A stretch of DNA of 64,000 nt from Sphingobacterium chuzhouense (GTDB lineage: Bacteria; Bacteroidota; Bacteroidia; Sphingobacteriales; Sphingobacteriaceae), in assembly GCF_014692525.1 (NCBI RefSeq), contig NZ_JACNYL010000001.1, positions 496,001 to 560,000 of the forward strand. Direction: 5' to 3'. Shown in pieces: positions 44,271 to 54,169 of the stretch. Under the pieces are notes generated by a model, which worked only from the letters and a program-made list of their open reading frames with translations, ran no database searches and was not told the origin of the DNA. The position numbers and the translations under genes are program-made. Numbering within the stretch: the stretch's first letter is position 1; each line of letters starts with the position of its first letter.

Positions 44271-44819
44271 ATGAAACAGCTTTCTTTACTTATTGTCCTT
44301 TTAGTCGGCATGCTCCACATGGGCAATTCCCAAACCAACATGGACGCCGATTCTATCAGCTTCGAACAGCAGCGAGAGCGTGTTAACAGCTTACTGGATA
44401 AACGCAGCAGGCGTTTCGGCGAGTTTGACAACAGTTTACGTCAAAAGACCGGTGTATTTGGCATTTTCAAAAGAAAAAAAGATATGCAGAAGTCTATCGA
44501 TATCCTACGGGAGATTGTTTTGACAGACAACGACATCTTTCTGGAAACAAAGAAGTTACTGGACATAAAAGGCAGCGAAAGCAATAAAAATGAAAACCTA
44601 GCCGTGGAATATAACAAACAGGTTTCCGGCTACATGCACACGATTACCAAGCTCCAAACAGAAAATGAAAAACTACGCAATCAAATCGATGACCTGGAAG
44701 CTAAGCAACGAAACCGCCACACAACCATCCTCATATTGACCATTGTCATTTTGGCGTTAGGCTTTACCTTATATCTACACCTTAGACGGCGCAAGTCCCA
44801 AAATTTGACGCAAGAGTGA
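44271..44819 (+). CDS. Small membrane protein with signal peptide, coiled coil and C-terminal anchor, function unknown
   Basis: 182 residues. A signal peptide (LLIVLLVGMLHMGNSQ) is followed by a charged helical region, a likely coiled coil at about 110-143 (KLQTENEKLRNQIDDLEAK), and one C-terminal membrane helix (TTILILTIVILALGFTLYLHL) with a basic tail. It would be anchored in the inner membrane with the coiled coil outside. No family name can be given. One base after the DUF62 gene. Confidence 0.8.
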   Translation: MKQLSLLIVLLVGMLHMGNSQTNMDADSISFEQQRERVNSLLDKRSRRFGEFDNSLRQKTGVFGIFKRKKDMQKSIDILREIVLTDNDIFLETKKLLDIKGSESNKNENLAVEYNKQVSGYMHTITKLQTENEKLRNQIDDLEAKQRNRHTTILILTIVILALGFTLYLHLRRRKSQNLTQE

Positions 44820-44842
44820 TAAGGGCACATAAATAATACCGT

Positions 44843-44850
44843 ATTTTTGC
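44843..44850 (+). promoter_or_regulatory. Candidate -7 element (TATTTTTG) for the ABC exporter gene
   Basis: Fits TAnnTTTG and ends 23 bases before the ATG at 44874; no -33 TTTG at the consensus distance. Confidence 0.45.
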
Positions 44851-44873
44851 TCTCTAATAATTCGAGTTGAAGA

Positions 44874-46712
44874 ATGGCGAGATCGCGTTTGAACAGTGGT
44901 AATACACAATCAGAAGAATTACCCAAACCCAAGCTTAGTAAAGAATTACTGAAGAAAGCGTTAAAAATTTTCACCTATTTAAAACCATATAGGGGAAAAT
45001 TTATATTGGGCATGTTTTTCCTTATCCTGTCTAGCTTAACCATGCTGACTTTCCCGGCCCTGCTTGGTGCTATGATCGACGCAGCCCAAGGACAACAGAA
45101 ATACCCTTGGCTACCTGCTAGCCTATTCAGCATTGGCGCGATTTCGATGGTGTTGCTCTTGTTTCAATCCATCGTGTCTTTCGGCAGGATACGGCTTTTT
45201 GTCGAAATCGCGGAGAAGGCCTTAGCTAGTATCCGTAAAGACAGTTATCATAAACTCATTACGTTGCCAATTGAATTCTTTGCCAATAGACGAGTGGGAG
45301 AATTAAACAGCCGTCTTTCTACCGATTTGGCTCAGATTCAAGATACATTAACAACAACGTTAGCAGAAATATTACGTCAGACGATTAGCCTGGCGTTCGG
45401 GATATGCCTCCTGGTATTTGTTTCCCCGAAACTGGCACTAATGAACCTTGCCATTCTACCCGTCATTATTGTCATCGCCATTATTTTTGGTCGCTTTATA
45501 CGCAACCTGTCTCGTCAGGCACAAGATCAGCTGGCCGACTCCAATACCATTGTACAGGAAACATTGTTAGGCATCAGCAATGTCAAAGCATTTGTAAATG
45601 AGTATTACGAGACCAACCGTTATGCCCACAAACTGAGTGCTGTCGTGAAACTGGCTGTCAAAGGAGCAACCTACCGGGGCATCTTTGCTTCTTTTATCAT
45701 TTTCTGTATTTTCGGAGCCGTTCTTGTGGTTATTTGGTATGGTGCCTCGCTTGTTTCGCAGGGGGAGATTTCCGTAGGAGACCTTACCACTTATATTTTA
45801 TATTCGATGTTTGTCGCCGGATCGATGGGCAGTTTTCCGGAGCTATATGCCAATATACAGCGCTCCATCGGTGCGAGTGAACGCGTGCTTGATATTTTGG
45901 AAGAACAACCGGAACCGATAGACATATCAGCAAACAACAATGATATCGAGATACCCATGCAAGGTGCACTTACCTTCAACCATGTGGGCTTCACTTATCC
46001 CTCCCGTCCGGATATACCTATCTTAAAAGATATTTCGTTCCATGTGGATGCCGGAAAAAAATTGGCGTTAGTTGGGCCAAGTGGCACAGGAAAATCAACT
46101 ATTGCCTCGCTTATTTTACAATTTTATACACCGACATCGGGATCTATCGCTTACGACGGAAAAGATAGTTCAGCCTATTCGCTGACGGACATCCGTAATC
46201 AAGTGGCCATCGTTCCGCAGGACGTGTTATTATTTGGCGGCACGATCCGTGAAAACATTGGATATGGTCGCTTGGATGCAAACGCGGAGGATATCATAGA
46301 AGCCGCGAAACGGGCAAATGCGCACGAGTTTATTATGGCTTTCCCGCAGGGCTACGATACGCTTGTGGGGGAACGCGGTGTAAAACTGTCGGGCGGGCAA
46401 CGCCAGCGTATTGCCATTGCGCGCGCATTATTGAAAGACCCTGCCATTCTCATCCTGGACGAAGCAACCTCCTCTTTAGATTCCGAATCTGAGCGGTTGG
46501 TGCAATTAGCCCTGGAAGAACTTATGCGCAACCGTACATCTGTCATCATCGCGCATCGGTTAAGCACCATTAGGGATGCAGATCAAATTGTAGTCATCGA
46601 AAACGGAGAAGTATCCGATGTAGGAAACCATGTTGAGCTTATGTCAAAAGGTAGCGGTCTTTATCACCATCTTTATTCCTTACAATCTATACAACAAGTA
46701 AAATTGAATTAG
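44874..46712 (+). CDS. ABC exporter, fused permease and ATPase (MsbA/lipid-exporter type)
   Basis: 612-residue half-transporter that should act as a homodimer. Six membrane helices at about 35-330 are followed by a nucleotide-binding domain at about 365-600. It has Walker A GPSGTGKST, Q-loop VAIVPQDVLLFGG, signature LSGGQRQR, Walker B ILILDEATSSLD and switch His in VIIAHRLSTI. Substrate cannot be read from the sequence; lipid or drug export are the usual roles. Its start lies 54 bp after the small membrane protein gene. Confidence 0.93.
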   Translation: MARSRLNSGNTQSEELPKPKLSKELLKKALKIFTYLKPYRGKFILGMFFLILSSLTMLTFPALLGAMIDAAQGQQKYPWLPASLFSIGAISMVLLLFQSIVSFGRIRLFVEIAEKALASIRKDSYHKLITLPIEFFANRRVGELNSRLSTDLAQIQDTLTTTLAEILRQTISLAFGICLLVFVSPKLALMNLAILPVIIVIAIIFGRFIRNLSRQAQDQLADSNTIVQETLLGISNVKAFVNEYYETNRYAHKLSAVVKLAVKGATYRGIFASFIIFCIFGAVLVVIWYGASLVSQGEISVGDLTTYILYSMFVAGSMGSFPELYANIQRSIGASERVLDILEEQPEPIDISANNNDIEIPMQGALTFNHVGFTYPSRPDIPILKDISFHVDAGKKLALVGPSGTGKSTIASLILQFYTPTSGSIAYDGKDSSAYSLTDIRNQVAIVPQDVLLFGGTIRENIGYGRLDANAEDIIEAAKRANAHEFIMAFPQGYDTLVGERGVKLSGGQRQRIAIARALLKDPAILILDEATSSLDSESERLVQLALEELMRNRTSVIIAHRLSTIRDADQIVVIENGEVSDVGNHVELMSKGSGLYHHLYSLQSIQQVKLN

Positions 46713-46804
46713 CAAAAATCTTTTATAAAAAAATCATCCTCACTAAAACATTTTTCGAACTTTATCTGTTAAGATAACAAAGAGTTACGTATAAATATTA
46801 TTAA

Positions 46805-47200
46805 ATGAGTAAAAAAAAGGATATTATGAAAAATAAAAATGGACTAATCACATTTGCGCTTGTTGGTTTAGCTGCTGGTGCAGCTGCCTATTATTTCTTA
46901 GCAACAGATGATGGTAAAGAACAATTGGAGCGGGCGAATAAAGGTGTTAAAGACCTCACGAAGTCCATTAAGGAACTCTCTAAAAAAGAAGCGAAACGTG
47001 CAGCTAAATTTGCTAAATCAGCTAAAGACGAATTAGAGAACTTAAAGGGCAAGGCTGTTGAAAAAGGAAAACAAGTAGCAGACGCAGCCTCTGAGAAGGC
47101 TGGAAAATGGGCTGATAAAGCTTCAAAAGCTGTAAATGACGCAGAAGGCAAGGCCGAGGACGTTATTGATAAAGCAAAATCAGAATTAGACAAAGCTTAG
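46805..47200 (+). CDS. YtxH-like membrane-anchored Lys/Ala-rich protein
   Basis: 131 residues: one membrane helix near the N-terminus (GLITFALVGLAAGAAAYYFLA) followed by DDGKEQLERANKGVKDLTKS and a long Lys/Ala/Glu-rich amphipathic helix. This is the YtxH/general-stress layout; such helices resemble LEA proteins. The ATG at 46805 or the one at 46826 (MKNKNGLIT) could be used. A small dyad (TTATCT/AGATAA) lies upstream at 46762-46777. Confidence 0.8.
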   Translation: MSKKKDIMKNKNGLITFALVGLAAGAAAYYFLATDDGKEQLERANKGVKDLTKSIKELSKKEAKRAAKFAKSAKDELENLKGKAVEKGKQVADAASEKAGKWADKASKAVNDAEGKAEDVIDKAKSELDKA

Positions 47201-47242
47201 TACTTAATTTGGGGTCGGCGCGGTTTCGAGCACAAGTATTTG

Positions 47243-47250
47243 TATCTTTG
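47243..47250 (+). promoter_or_regulatory. Candidate -7 element (TATCTTTG) for the ccm genes
   Basis: Fits TAnnTTTG and ends 8 bases before the ccmB ATG, implying a very short or absent leader. Confidence 0.45.
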
Positions 47251-47258
47251 CTGCGCGC

Positions 47259-47918
47259 ATGAATACACTCCAACAGGTAAAAACTTTAGTTTATAAAGAT
47301 ATCATTCTTGAATGGCGTTCGAAGTACGCGATAAATGGTATCTTATTATACGTTGTATCTACAGTATTTGTTTGCCATCAGGCATTCAAATCTGTAGATA
47401 CACTTGTTTGGAACGCCCTGTTCTGGATAATTATGTTGTTTGCCAGTGTCAACGCTATCAGCCGAAGTTTTATTCAAGAGAGCCAAAACCGACAGCTCTA
47501 TTATTATACACTAATCAGTCCACACGCTATTATATTATCTAAAATAATTTATAATACGCTGGTGATGGTTCTTTTATCGATAATTGCTTATATAGCTTAT
47601 AGCATCACGTTTAGTAATCCCGTAGGTGATCCTTTCCTGTATATAGCAGCGGTTTTATTGGGCAGCATTAGCTTTGCCTCGGTATTCACCATGGTGTCAG
47701 GCATCAGTGCCAAAGCAGGCAATAATAGCACTCTTATGGCGGTATTGAGCTTCCCCGTTATCATACCCCTGCTTATCGTCTTAATTACCCTATCTCAAAA
47801 TGCGCTAGCCGGGGTTCCAAGAGGCGAAAGTACCAATGAGATACTCGTCTTGCTGGCAATTAATGTAATTACGATTACCATTTCTTTACTGTTATTTCCT
47901 TATCTTTGGCGTGATTAA
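47259..47918 (+). CDS. ccmB: Heme exporter permease CcmB
   Basis: Membrane subunit of the CcmABCD machinery for cytochrome c heme handling. 219 residues, six hydrophobic helices, with QVKTLVYKDIILEWRSKYAI at the N-terminus and FIQESQNRQLYYYTLISPHAII in the first loop, typical of CcmB. First of ccmB-ccmC-ccmD; serves the abundant c-type hemes such as those of ActA. Confidence 0.92.
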   Translation: MNTLQQVKTLVYKDIILEWRSKYAINGILLYVVSTVFVCHQAFKSVDTLVWNALFWIIMLFASVNAISRSFIQESQNRQLYYYTLISPHAIILSKIIYNTLVMVLLSIIAYIAYSITFSNPVGDPFLYIAAVLLGSISFASVFTMVSGISAKAGNNSTLMAVLSFPVIIPLLIVLITLSQNALAGVPRGESTNEILVLLAINVITITISLLLFPYLWRD

Positions 47919-47957
47919 TTCTATAGCTTCATCACGTTTAAAATAGATTACATATAG

Positions 47958-48623
47958 ATGAAAAAATCTTGGTGGAAAATTTTAGGACTGGTCATGGTAG
48001 CCGCTAGTATTGTAGTGGGCTTCCTCGGCCCGGTTCCCGCTTTATTCCTATTACATGAGACTATCCGCAATGTATATTTCCATGTACCAATGTGGTCCGC
48101 CATGTTTGCCCTTTACCTTATTTCTGTTATTTATAGCATACGTTATTTGAATGGCAGCCGTGTCAACGACGACTTAATGGCTGTCGAAGCAGTCAATACA
48201 GGGATTGTATTCTGTATCATAGGTTTACTAACGGGTATGCAATGGGCAAATATCACCTGGGGAGACTTTTGGCCTAACGATCCTAAAACAAATGGTTCGG
48301 CGATCGCAACACTTATGTATTTGGCCTATCTCGTTTTACGAAATGCATTAGAAGAAGAACAGAAAAGGGCTAAAATATCCGCAGTATATAACATTTTTGC
48401 ATTTCCGATCATGATTGTACTGATGTACATCATGCCTAAAATGACAGACTCGCTACATCCCGGAAGTGGTGGTAATGGAACGTTTGGCGATCTCGACATG
48501 GACAACCAAATGCGTCCCGTTTTTTATACGGCCACTATTGGCTGGATTCTGATAGGCGTATGGATATGTACTTTGCGTTATCGTGTGCGTCTTCTGGAAA
48601 ATAAAAGAAACTTCGTCGATTAA
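47958..48623 (+). CDS. ccmC: Cytochrome c biogenesis protein CcmC (heme handling)
   Basis: 221 residues, six membrane helices. Seen: NVYFHVPMWSAMFALYLIS with a conserved heme-ligand His, and the tryptophan-rich loop WANITWGDFWPNDPKTNGS that corresponds to the WWD domain. Follows ccmB by 39 bp and precedes the small ccmD. Confidence 0.92.
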   Translation: MKKSWWKILGLVMVAASIVVGFLGPVPALFLLHETIRNVYFHVPMWSAMFALYLISVIYSIRYLNGSRVNDDLMAVEAVNTGIVFCIIGLLTGMQWANITWGDFWPNDPKTNGSAIATLMYLAYLVLRNALEEEQKRAKISAVYNIFAFPIMIVLMYIMPKMTDSLHPGSGGNGTFGDLDMDNQMRPVFYTATIGWILIGVWICTLRYRVRLLENKRNFVD

Positions 48624-48643
48624 TCTCACAAACCACAATCATC

Positions 48644-48841
48644 ATGAAAAAGATAACCACGTTTTTAGTGTTTCTCATAATAAGTAATTATACATTTGCC
48701 CAAAATCAAATAGAAATGGCGACCGGCCTCCGTAGCTCCGGAAAGATATACGTAGTGGTACTTGTGTTGCTAACCATCTTTGTCGTTTTGGGTATATTCT
48801 TATTTATGTTGGATAGACGTATAAAGAAACTAGAGAAGTAA
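48644..48841 (+). CDS. ccmD: CcmD-like small membrane protein
   Basis: 65 residues: a leader-like N-terminus ending TFAQ, then one membrane helix (IYVVVLVLLTIFVVLGIFLF) and a short basic tail RRIKKLEK, the CcmD shape. It follows ccmC by 20 bp. Assignment rests on position, size and topology. Confidence 0.78.
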   Translation: MKKITTFLVFLIISNYTFAQNQIEMATGLRSSGKIYVVVLVLLTIFVVLGIFLFMLDRRIKKLEK

Positions 48842-48848
48842 TCGGACA

Positions 48849-49832
48849 ATGATCATAAGCCAACATCGAAAATTTACGCCAATCAATATTGTTTTGGTAT
48901 CGGCTATCGGTTTGGTTTTATGTTTAGGCATTTTCCTTAGCCTTCCGGATCACATCACTCCTATATTATTTGAGCCTGCAATCAACAACCTTATCGGGAT
49001 ACGGATAGGCTCTGGCCTAGCTCCTGGAGAGAATGTGATGATTACCTTGATCCTTACATTACTACAGGCATTTTTCCTAAATCGGATAGTTAATAACTTT
49101 AACCTTCTGGGCAAGCCCAATTTTACCCCAGCATTAATGTATATGACGCTGGTTAGTTTGTTTACGCCATTTTTGGTGCTTTCTCCTCCCCTTATTTGTA
49201 ATTTTATTACGATATGGATGCTTGGCAAACTGTTTAATATTTATAAGCAACATGATATAAAAGGATTGATGTTTGATTTAGGGATGATTGTTGCCATCGG
49301 AAGCCTAATTTATTTCCCGTTTATGGTCATGATGTTGCTTTTGTGGATAAGTTTGCTGATCTTTCGCCCTTTTAACTGGAGAGAGTGGATAACGCCGCTA
49401 TTAGGTTTTTCGACTATATATTTCCTTTTGGGCGTTATTTATTATTGGATAGGGCGTCTACAAGAATTCTTTGCCATTTTTAAACCGCTTGGTTACGCAT
49501 TTCCTACTGAGTTGTCCCTTAATATGTATGACTACCTCGTTATTATTCCGATAGCCATCGCTTTGTTATTTTTTCTTGTTGTGCTGAAGGAACATTTCTT
49601 CAAGAGTGTTGTCCATTTACGCAAATCTTTCCAACTTCTATTTTTTATGATATTGTTGACCTTAGGTTCTTTTTATCTTAACAATCATATCACCATCAAC
49701 CATTTTTTGCTTTGCGCCCCTCCAATTGCAATTTACCTTGCATTTTATTTCACTAATTCAAAATCAAAATGGATATACGAAACATTATATCTTGTTATTG
49801 TAGCCGCTATTATCTATTTCCAGTTTATTTAA
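48849..49832 (+). CDS. DUF6427-type multi-helix membrane protein
   Basis: 327 residues with eight or more hydrophobic helices and few polar loops; no catalytic motif visible. It resembles Bacteroidota DUF6427 proteins by size, position near ccm genes and segments such as IRIGSGLAPGENVMITLIL and FRPFNWREWITPLLGF. Function unknown. Follows ccmD by 7 bp, so probably co-transcribed. Confidence 0.75.
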   Translation: MIISQHRKFTPINIVLVSAIGLVLCLGIFLSLPDHITPILFEPAINNLIGIRIGSGLAPGENVMITLILTLLQAFFLNRIVNNFNLLGKPNFTPALMYMTLVSLFTPFLVLSPPLICNFITIWMLGKLFNIYKQHDIKGLMFDLGMIVAIGSLIYFPFMVMMLLLWISLLIFRPFNWREWITPLLGFSTIYFLLGVIYYWIGRLQEFFAIFKPLGYAFPTELSLNMYDYLVIIPIAIALLFFLVVLKEHFFKSVVHLRKSFQLLFFMILLTLGSFYLNNHITINHFLLCAPPIAIYLAFYFTNSKSKWIYETLYLVIVAAIIYFQFI

Positions 49833-49940
49833 TATTAAAAGGCTTATGCCTGCTATGTAGCCGTTGCTACACAAATCACTAAGCACCAACCGATTAACCT
49901 TTTTTAACAAATAGAACTAACGGAATAGTTAAAAATTAGA

Positions 49941-49948
49941 TAGTTTTG
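49941..49948 (+). promoter_or_regulatory. Candidate -7 element (TAGTTTTG) for the outer-membrane protein gene
   Basis: Fits TAnnTTTG and ends 15 bases before the ATG at 49964. No -33 TTTG at the consensus distance. Confidence 0.5.
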
Positions 49949-49963
49949 TAGCAAATTTTGACC

Positions 49964-51286
49964 ATGCACAGAAATTCAATAGGAAGTTTTACCAAAATAG
50001 CCATGCAGCTGTTGTTAGGATTAAGCTTATTTGGCATCCAACAGGCATATGCACAAAGATCTACCTCCCATTCTCCTTATTCACAATTTGGTTTGGGACA
50101 AATGCGAAACGACTTATTGCCACAAACACGTGCTATGGGCGGTATCTCCACCGGTGTAAGATATCTAACGGGACTTCCTACATTGAACATTGCCAATCCT
50201 GCATCCTACTCGGGGCTGAACCGTACGGTTTTAGAAGCGGGTATGTATGGTAATTTCACACAATTATCAAGAAATAATTTGAGCGATAATACCGCCGATT
50301 TTGCCTTTGGACATATTGCTATTGGGATACCATTACAAAAATACGGCGGATTTTCTTTTGGGTTACTACCGTTTTCGGATGTTGGATATTCATCAAAAAG
50401 TGTAGAATCTATAGATGATTTAGTTTACGAGAAGCAGATATTTGGAGAAGGTGGAATCAATAAAGCCTATTTAGGTTACGGTGTATCACCTGTCAAAGGG
50501 TTAAGCATAGGTGCTAATGCCGGTTTTCTTTTTGGAAATCTTTACGACATTACTGAAGTGAAGTTTCTAAGTGATCTCTCCGCCTATCCGGCAGAGTTAA
50601 AAGAGACTCGCAACATCAGGGGGGCAACTATTGATTACGGGATTCAATATAGCAAATCCATCAACAGGAAATATAACTTAACATTGGGTTATACGGGAAC
50701 GTTAAATAACAAGATCAATGCGAAACCAAGCCGGATCATTACAATCTCTCAAAATAATTTTGACGAAGACTATATTGCCCCGCCACTAGATACCATTAGC
50801 ACTGGAACTTTTGCTACCAAAAAGATCCAACTTCCTTTAAAGCATAATGTCGGCTTCACCTTGTCAAAAGGATATAATTGGTTGGTAGGCGCTGATTTTA
50901 ATTATGCTGATTGGTCGAAGTTCGAAGTTTTGGAAGGCCAAAGCAAACTAGAAAAAAGCTATGGTTTTGCCGTAGGAGGACAAATTAAGCCTGATCCCAC
51001 TTCAGTACGTTATTGGAATCAGGTAGATTACCGTTTGGGATTCCGTTATAACCAAACGCCGATTGTATATAGGAACCAACGGATTAACGATATGGCTGTT
51101 AGCATAGGATTAGGCTTACCTCTACCAGAAACAAATTTTGGACGTACCTTCTCTCAAATCAATATCTCCGCCGAACTTGGACAACAAGGTTCACTTAACC
51201 ACAATTTGGTAAGGGAACGGTATATCAACATTAATTTTGGTTTCACGATTAACGACTCTTGGTTTATTCGCCGAAGTTTAGATTAA
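49964..51286 (+). CDS. Predicted outer-membrane beta-barrel protein
   Basis: 440 residues from the ATG at 49964; the frame opens with a TTG two codons earlier. A signal peptide ends GIQQAYAQ. The mature part is made of alternating strands ending in aromatic residues and closes with INFGFTINDSWFIRRSLD, like a barrel protein. Its start (SPYSQFGLGQMRNDLLPQTRAMGGIS) resembles FadL/PorV-like proteins that begin with a similar G-rich region. lptC follows after 2 bp, so a role in envelope biogenesis is plausible. Exact family not assigned. Confidence 0.8.
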   Translation: MHRNSIGSFTKIAMQLLLGLSLFGIQQAYAQRSTSHSPYSQFGLGQMRNDLLPQTRAMGGISTGVRYLTGLPTLNIANPASYSGLNRTVLEAGMYGNFTQLSRNNLSDNTADFAFGHIAIGIPLQKYGGFSFGLLPFSDVGYSSKSVESIDDLVYEKQIFGEGGINKAYLGYGVSPVKGLSIGANAGFLFGNLYDITEVKFLSDLSAYPAELKETRNIRGATIDYGIQYSKSINRKYNLTLGYTGTLNNKINAKPSRIITISQNNFDEDYIAPPLDTISTGTFATKKIQLPLKHNVGFTLSKGYNWLVGADFNYADWSKFEVLEGQSKLEKSYGFAVGGQIKPDPTSVRYWNQVDYRLGFRYNQTPIVYRNQRINDMAVSIGLGLPLPETNFGRTFSQINISAELGQQGSLNHNLVRERYININFGFTINDSWFIRRSLD

Positions 51287-51288
51287 CG

Positions 51289-51894
51289 ATGCATTTCTTG
51301 CCTATCCATAAAAGTTACAAAAAACTGTCCTTAACGATATATATGTTGTTAGGGGCGCTTTCATTTATGGCTTGTGAGAATGATCTACGTGATGTCGAAA
51401 AGATCGCGAATATACAACAAGAAGAGAATGTCAACATTTCTAGAGACGTGACGGTAATCTATAGTGATTCCGCGAAAGTAAAAGCTGAGCTGACAGCGCC
51501 CGAACTGCGGGAATATCCAGACAGCATTGCTATGTACGAATTTCAGAAAGGTGTATTGATACGCTTTTTCGACGAACATGGGGGCGAGTCCCAGCGCATA
51601 CGCTCGGATTATGCGGTCCAAAAGATAAATGAAGGGCTAACTGAATTTAGAAAAAATGTGGTTGTTAATATGGTCGATGGCTCGGTGATTAAAACAGAAG
51701 AACTTTATTTTGACGAGAAGAAAAACATTTATTATAATTCTGTTCCTATCACCTTCGACTTCAAAGATCAACGCGGAAGTTTACAAGCGACTTCCTTCAT
51801 TTCGGACACGGATTTCAAAAAGATTGATGGTCAAAATATGACCGGTTTCTATATCCCTTCGGGCGACCAACAACTTCCTTCTTTCGGTAATTAA
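51289..51894 (+). CDS. lptC: LPS export system protein LptC
   Basis: Inner-membrane-anchored periplasmic protein of the Lpt bridge that moves lipopolysaccharide outward. The frame opens at 51259 inside the previous gene; the ATG at 51289, right after that gene's stop, is preferred, giving 201 residues. Lipobox-like FMACEN follows a hydrophobic leader. Then come beta-jellyroll strands typical of LptC: VTVIYSDSAKVKAELTAPEL, GESQRIRSDYAVQ and SVIKTEELYFDEKKNIYYN. It lies between the outer-membrane protein and the foldase genes. Confidence 0.87.
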   Translation: MHFLPIHKSYKKLSLTIYMLLGALSFMACENDLRDVEKIANIQQEENVNISRDVTVIYSDSAKVKAELTAPELREYPDSIAMYEFQKGVLIRFFDEHGGESQRIRSDYAVQKINEGLTEFRKNVVVNMVDGSVIKTEELYFDEKKNIYYNSVPITFDFKDQRGSLQATSFISDTDFKKIDGQNMTGFYIPSGDQQLPSFGN

Positions 51895-51999
51895 GATGTC
51901 GCAAACAATTTTTTATATTTTTTTTCATAAAAGTCGTATCTTGCGCCTTGTTTTTAATAAAGGTCAATTAAGTAACTGAATAAACAGAGTATATAGACT

Positions 52000-54108
52000 A
52001 TGGGATTAATGAGCTATTTGCGGAACCGAGCGGGGTTGGTAGTAACTGTCATTGGTTTAGCAATTATTGCGTTTTTATTGGGAGATATCATCAGCTATGG
52101 AACTCCTTTTTGGATGAAGAATCAAAATCAAGTGGGCAGCGTTAATGGAGAATCTATTGACTACCAGCTATTTAACATGCAGGTTGACCAAACTACAGCA
52201 ATGTACCAACAGCAAATGGGAGGAACAGCATCGCCACAAATGCGTAACTATGCGGTACAGCAAGTTTGGAATCAATTTATCTCACAAGAACTCTTGAAGC
52301 AGGAAATCGAGAAAATAGGGCTTTCTGTTGGACGGGATGAGCTAAACAATTTGGTGTCCGGCACCAATCCTTCGCCACAAATTGTTCAAGCATTTACCAA
52401 CCCTGAAACGGGCGTATTCGATAAAAACCAGTTGAACACGTTCCTTTCACAAATTAATAGCCAGGGAACACCGGAAATGCGCCAACAATGGGAGATGCTT
52501 TTAGAAAACATCCGCAATGAGCGTTTGAATGAAAAATATTCGAACTTATTGACCAACAGCGTATACGTTACTTCATTGGAAGCGCAAGAAGAGTATAACC
52601 AACGTAATAAATTAGCAAACTTTAAATATTTAATGCTTGATTATTCTTCGGTGAAAGATTCAGAAATCAAATTAACCGATTCGGATTACAAAGCATACTA
52701 CGACGCGCATAAAAATGCTTTCGAAAATCAAGAGGAAAGCAGAGCGATAGAATATGTATTGTTTGACGCCCGACCTACTGCTAACGATACAGCAGCCACC
52801 AAGTCTGTTATTGAGCAATTGAAGTCAGAACTCGTAAACTCGACTACAGACTCATTATTTGCAACAGTCAACTCGGACACTAAATATCCGTATACTTATC
52901 TACGTAAAGGACAAGTAAGCCCGGCATTGGATTCTGTTATTTTCAATGCACCTGTTGGCGCAACAGTCGGACCTTTTTTATCTAACGACAGATTTGAAAT
53001 CGCAAAGGTTGTGGATGCTAAATTCAGTCCGGACTCTGTAACAGCTTCTCACATTTTATTGAATACAACAGCAGAAGGCGGTATAGATAAAGCCCAAGCG
53101 AAAGCGGATTCCATCAAAAGGTTGATCCAACAAGGAGAAAGTTTTTCCGCACTTGCTGTGCAATTTAGTTTAGACGAAGGCAGTAAAATAAATGGCGGTG
53201 ATTTAGGTACTTTCCCACGAGGACAAATGGTTCCAGAGTTTGATGAAGCTGTATTTTCAGGCAAGGCTGGTGACGTAGTTATCGTTAACAGTCGTTTTGG
53301 AACACACATTATCCGAATCGAAAAACAAATTGGTAATTCGAAAATTGTTAAAGCGGCTATTGTAGATAAGGTGATCAACAGTGGCAAAGCGACAACGGAT
53401 GCCGCATACGCGAAAGCAAATAACTTCTTTGGTGAGGCAAATGGCAAAAACTTTACAGAAGTTGCAAATAAACAAAGCACTACGGTACATAAAGCAGAAC
53501 GTGTCGTACCGATGGATAATACCTTTAATGGTGTTGAAGTCCCACGGGATCTTGTTCGTTGGGCTTTTGAAGCTAAAAAAGGAGAAGTTTCAGAACGGAT
53601 ATTTGACACCGAAGATCATTTTGTTATTGCACGCGTGGTTGATGTGCAAGCTAAAGGCACGCTTTCGTTAGAAGCTGTGAAACCACAAATCGAAGCTCGT
53701 GTACGCAATGAAGTAAAAGCAAAAATGCTTACAGAAAAGCTAAACAATGCGTTGAGTGGTGCGTCATCGATAGATCAAGTGGCACAAAAACTAGAAAAAA
53801 CAGCCGTTGACATTGAGAATATCGTTATGGCAAACCCGGTACTTCCAGGTGTGGCGATGGAGCCAGCGGTGGTAGGGGCAGCATTTGGTTTACAACCGAA
53901 TAAACTGTCTAAAGCGGTAAAAGGCGAGCAAGGCGTATTTGCTGTGCAAGTGACTGGTTTTGTTAATCCTGCGGAACTTGTGGCTAGCGATATCAACAAT
54001 CAAAAGCAACAAATGCAGACGGCAAAAGCACAGCGCTCTTGGGGGGCTATTTACCAAGCTCTCCAGCACAAAGCTGATATTCATGACAATCGCATTAGAT
54101 TCTATTAG
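52000..54108 (+). CDS. Membrane-anchored peptidyl-prolyl isomerase, SurA/PpiD type
   Basis: Periplasmic foldase for outer-membrane proteins. 702 residues: an N-terminal membrane helix (VVTVIGLAIIAFLLGDIIS), a SurA-N/PpiD-like helical region at about 40-230 and a parvulin domain at about 340-445. The parvulin domain has SVTASHILLNTTAEG, GESFSALAVQFSLDEGS, NGGDLGTFPRGQMVPEFD and RFGTHIIRIE. A second, degenerate parvulin-like or C-terminal domain follows (about 460-690). Single gene with a strong terminator after it. PpiD is the closest functional label. Confidence 0.9.
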   Translation: MGLMSYLRNRAGLVVTVIGLAIIAFLLGDIISYGTPFWMKNQNQVGSVNGESIDYQLFNMQVDQTTAMYQQQMGGTASPQMRNYAVQQVWNQFISQELLKQEIEKIGLSVGRDELNNLVSGTNPSPQIVQAFTNPETGVFDKNQLNTFLSQINSQGTPEMRQQWEMLLENIRNERLNEKYSNLLTNSVYVTSLEAQEEYNQRNKLANFKYLMLDYSSVKDSEIKLTDSDYKAYYDAHKNAFENQEESRAIEYVLFDARPTANDTAATKSVIEQLKSELVNSTTDSLFATVNSDTKYPYTYLRKGQVSPALDSVIFNAPVGATVGPFLSNDRFEIAKVVDAKFSPDSVTASHILLNTTAEGGIDKAQAKADSIKRLIQQGESFSALAVQFSLDEGSKINGGDLGTFPRGQMVPEFDEAVFSGKAGDVVIVNSRFGTHIIRIEKQIGNSKIVKAAIVDKVINSGKATTDAAYAKANNFFGEANGKNFTEVANKQSTTVHKAERVVPMDNTFNGVEVPRDLVRWAFEAKKGEVSERIFDTEDHFVIARVVDVQAKGTLSLEAVKPQIEARVRNEVKAKMLTEKLNNALSGASSIDQVAQKLEKTAVDIENIVMANPVLPGVAMEPAVVGAAFGLQPNKLSKAVKGEQGVFAVQVTGFVNPAELVASDINNQKQQMQTAKAQRSWGAIYQALQHKADIHDNRIRFY

Positions 54109-54128
54109 GATATAATAAGTAACTTTAT

Positions 54129-54160
54129 AGCCGGACATATTGGTGTCCGGCTTTTTGTTT
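54129..54160 (+). terminator. Intrinsic terminator after the PpiD-type gene
   Basis: AGCCGGACA and TGTCCGGCT form 9-bp perfect arms around TATTGG, followed by a T-rich run. Confidence 0.9.
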
Positions 54161-54169
54161 TGATATCGT

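Noticed and set aside
53049..53609. 186-codon frame antisense to the PpiD-type gene
   Set aside because: The opposite strand encodes the conserved parvulin domain here; the frame is a by-product of codon bias.
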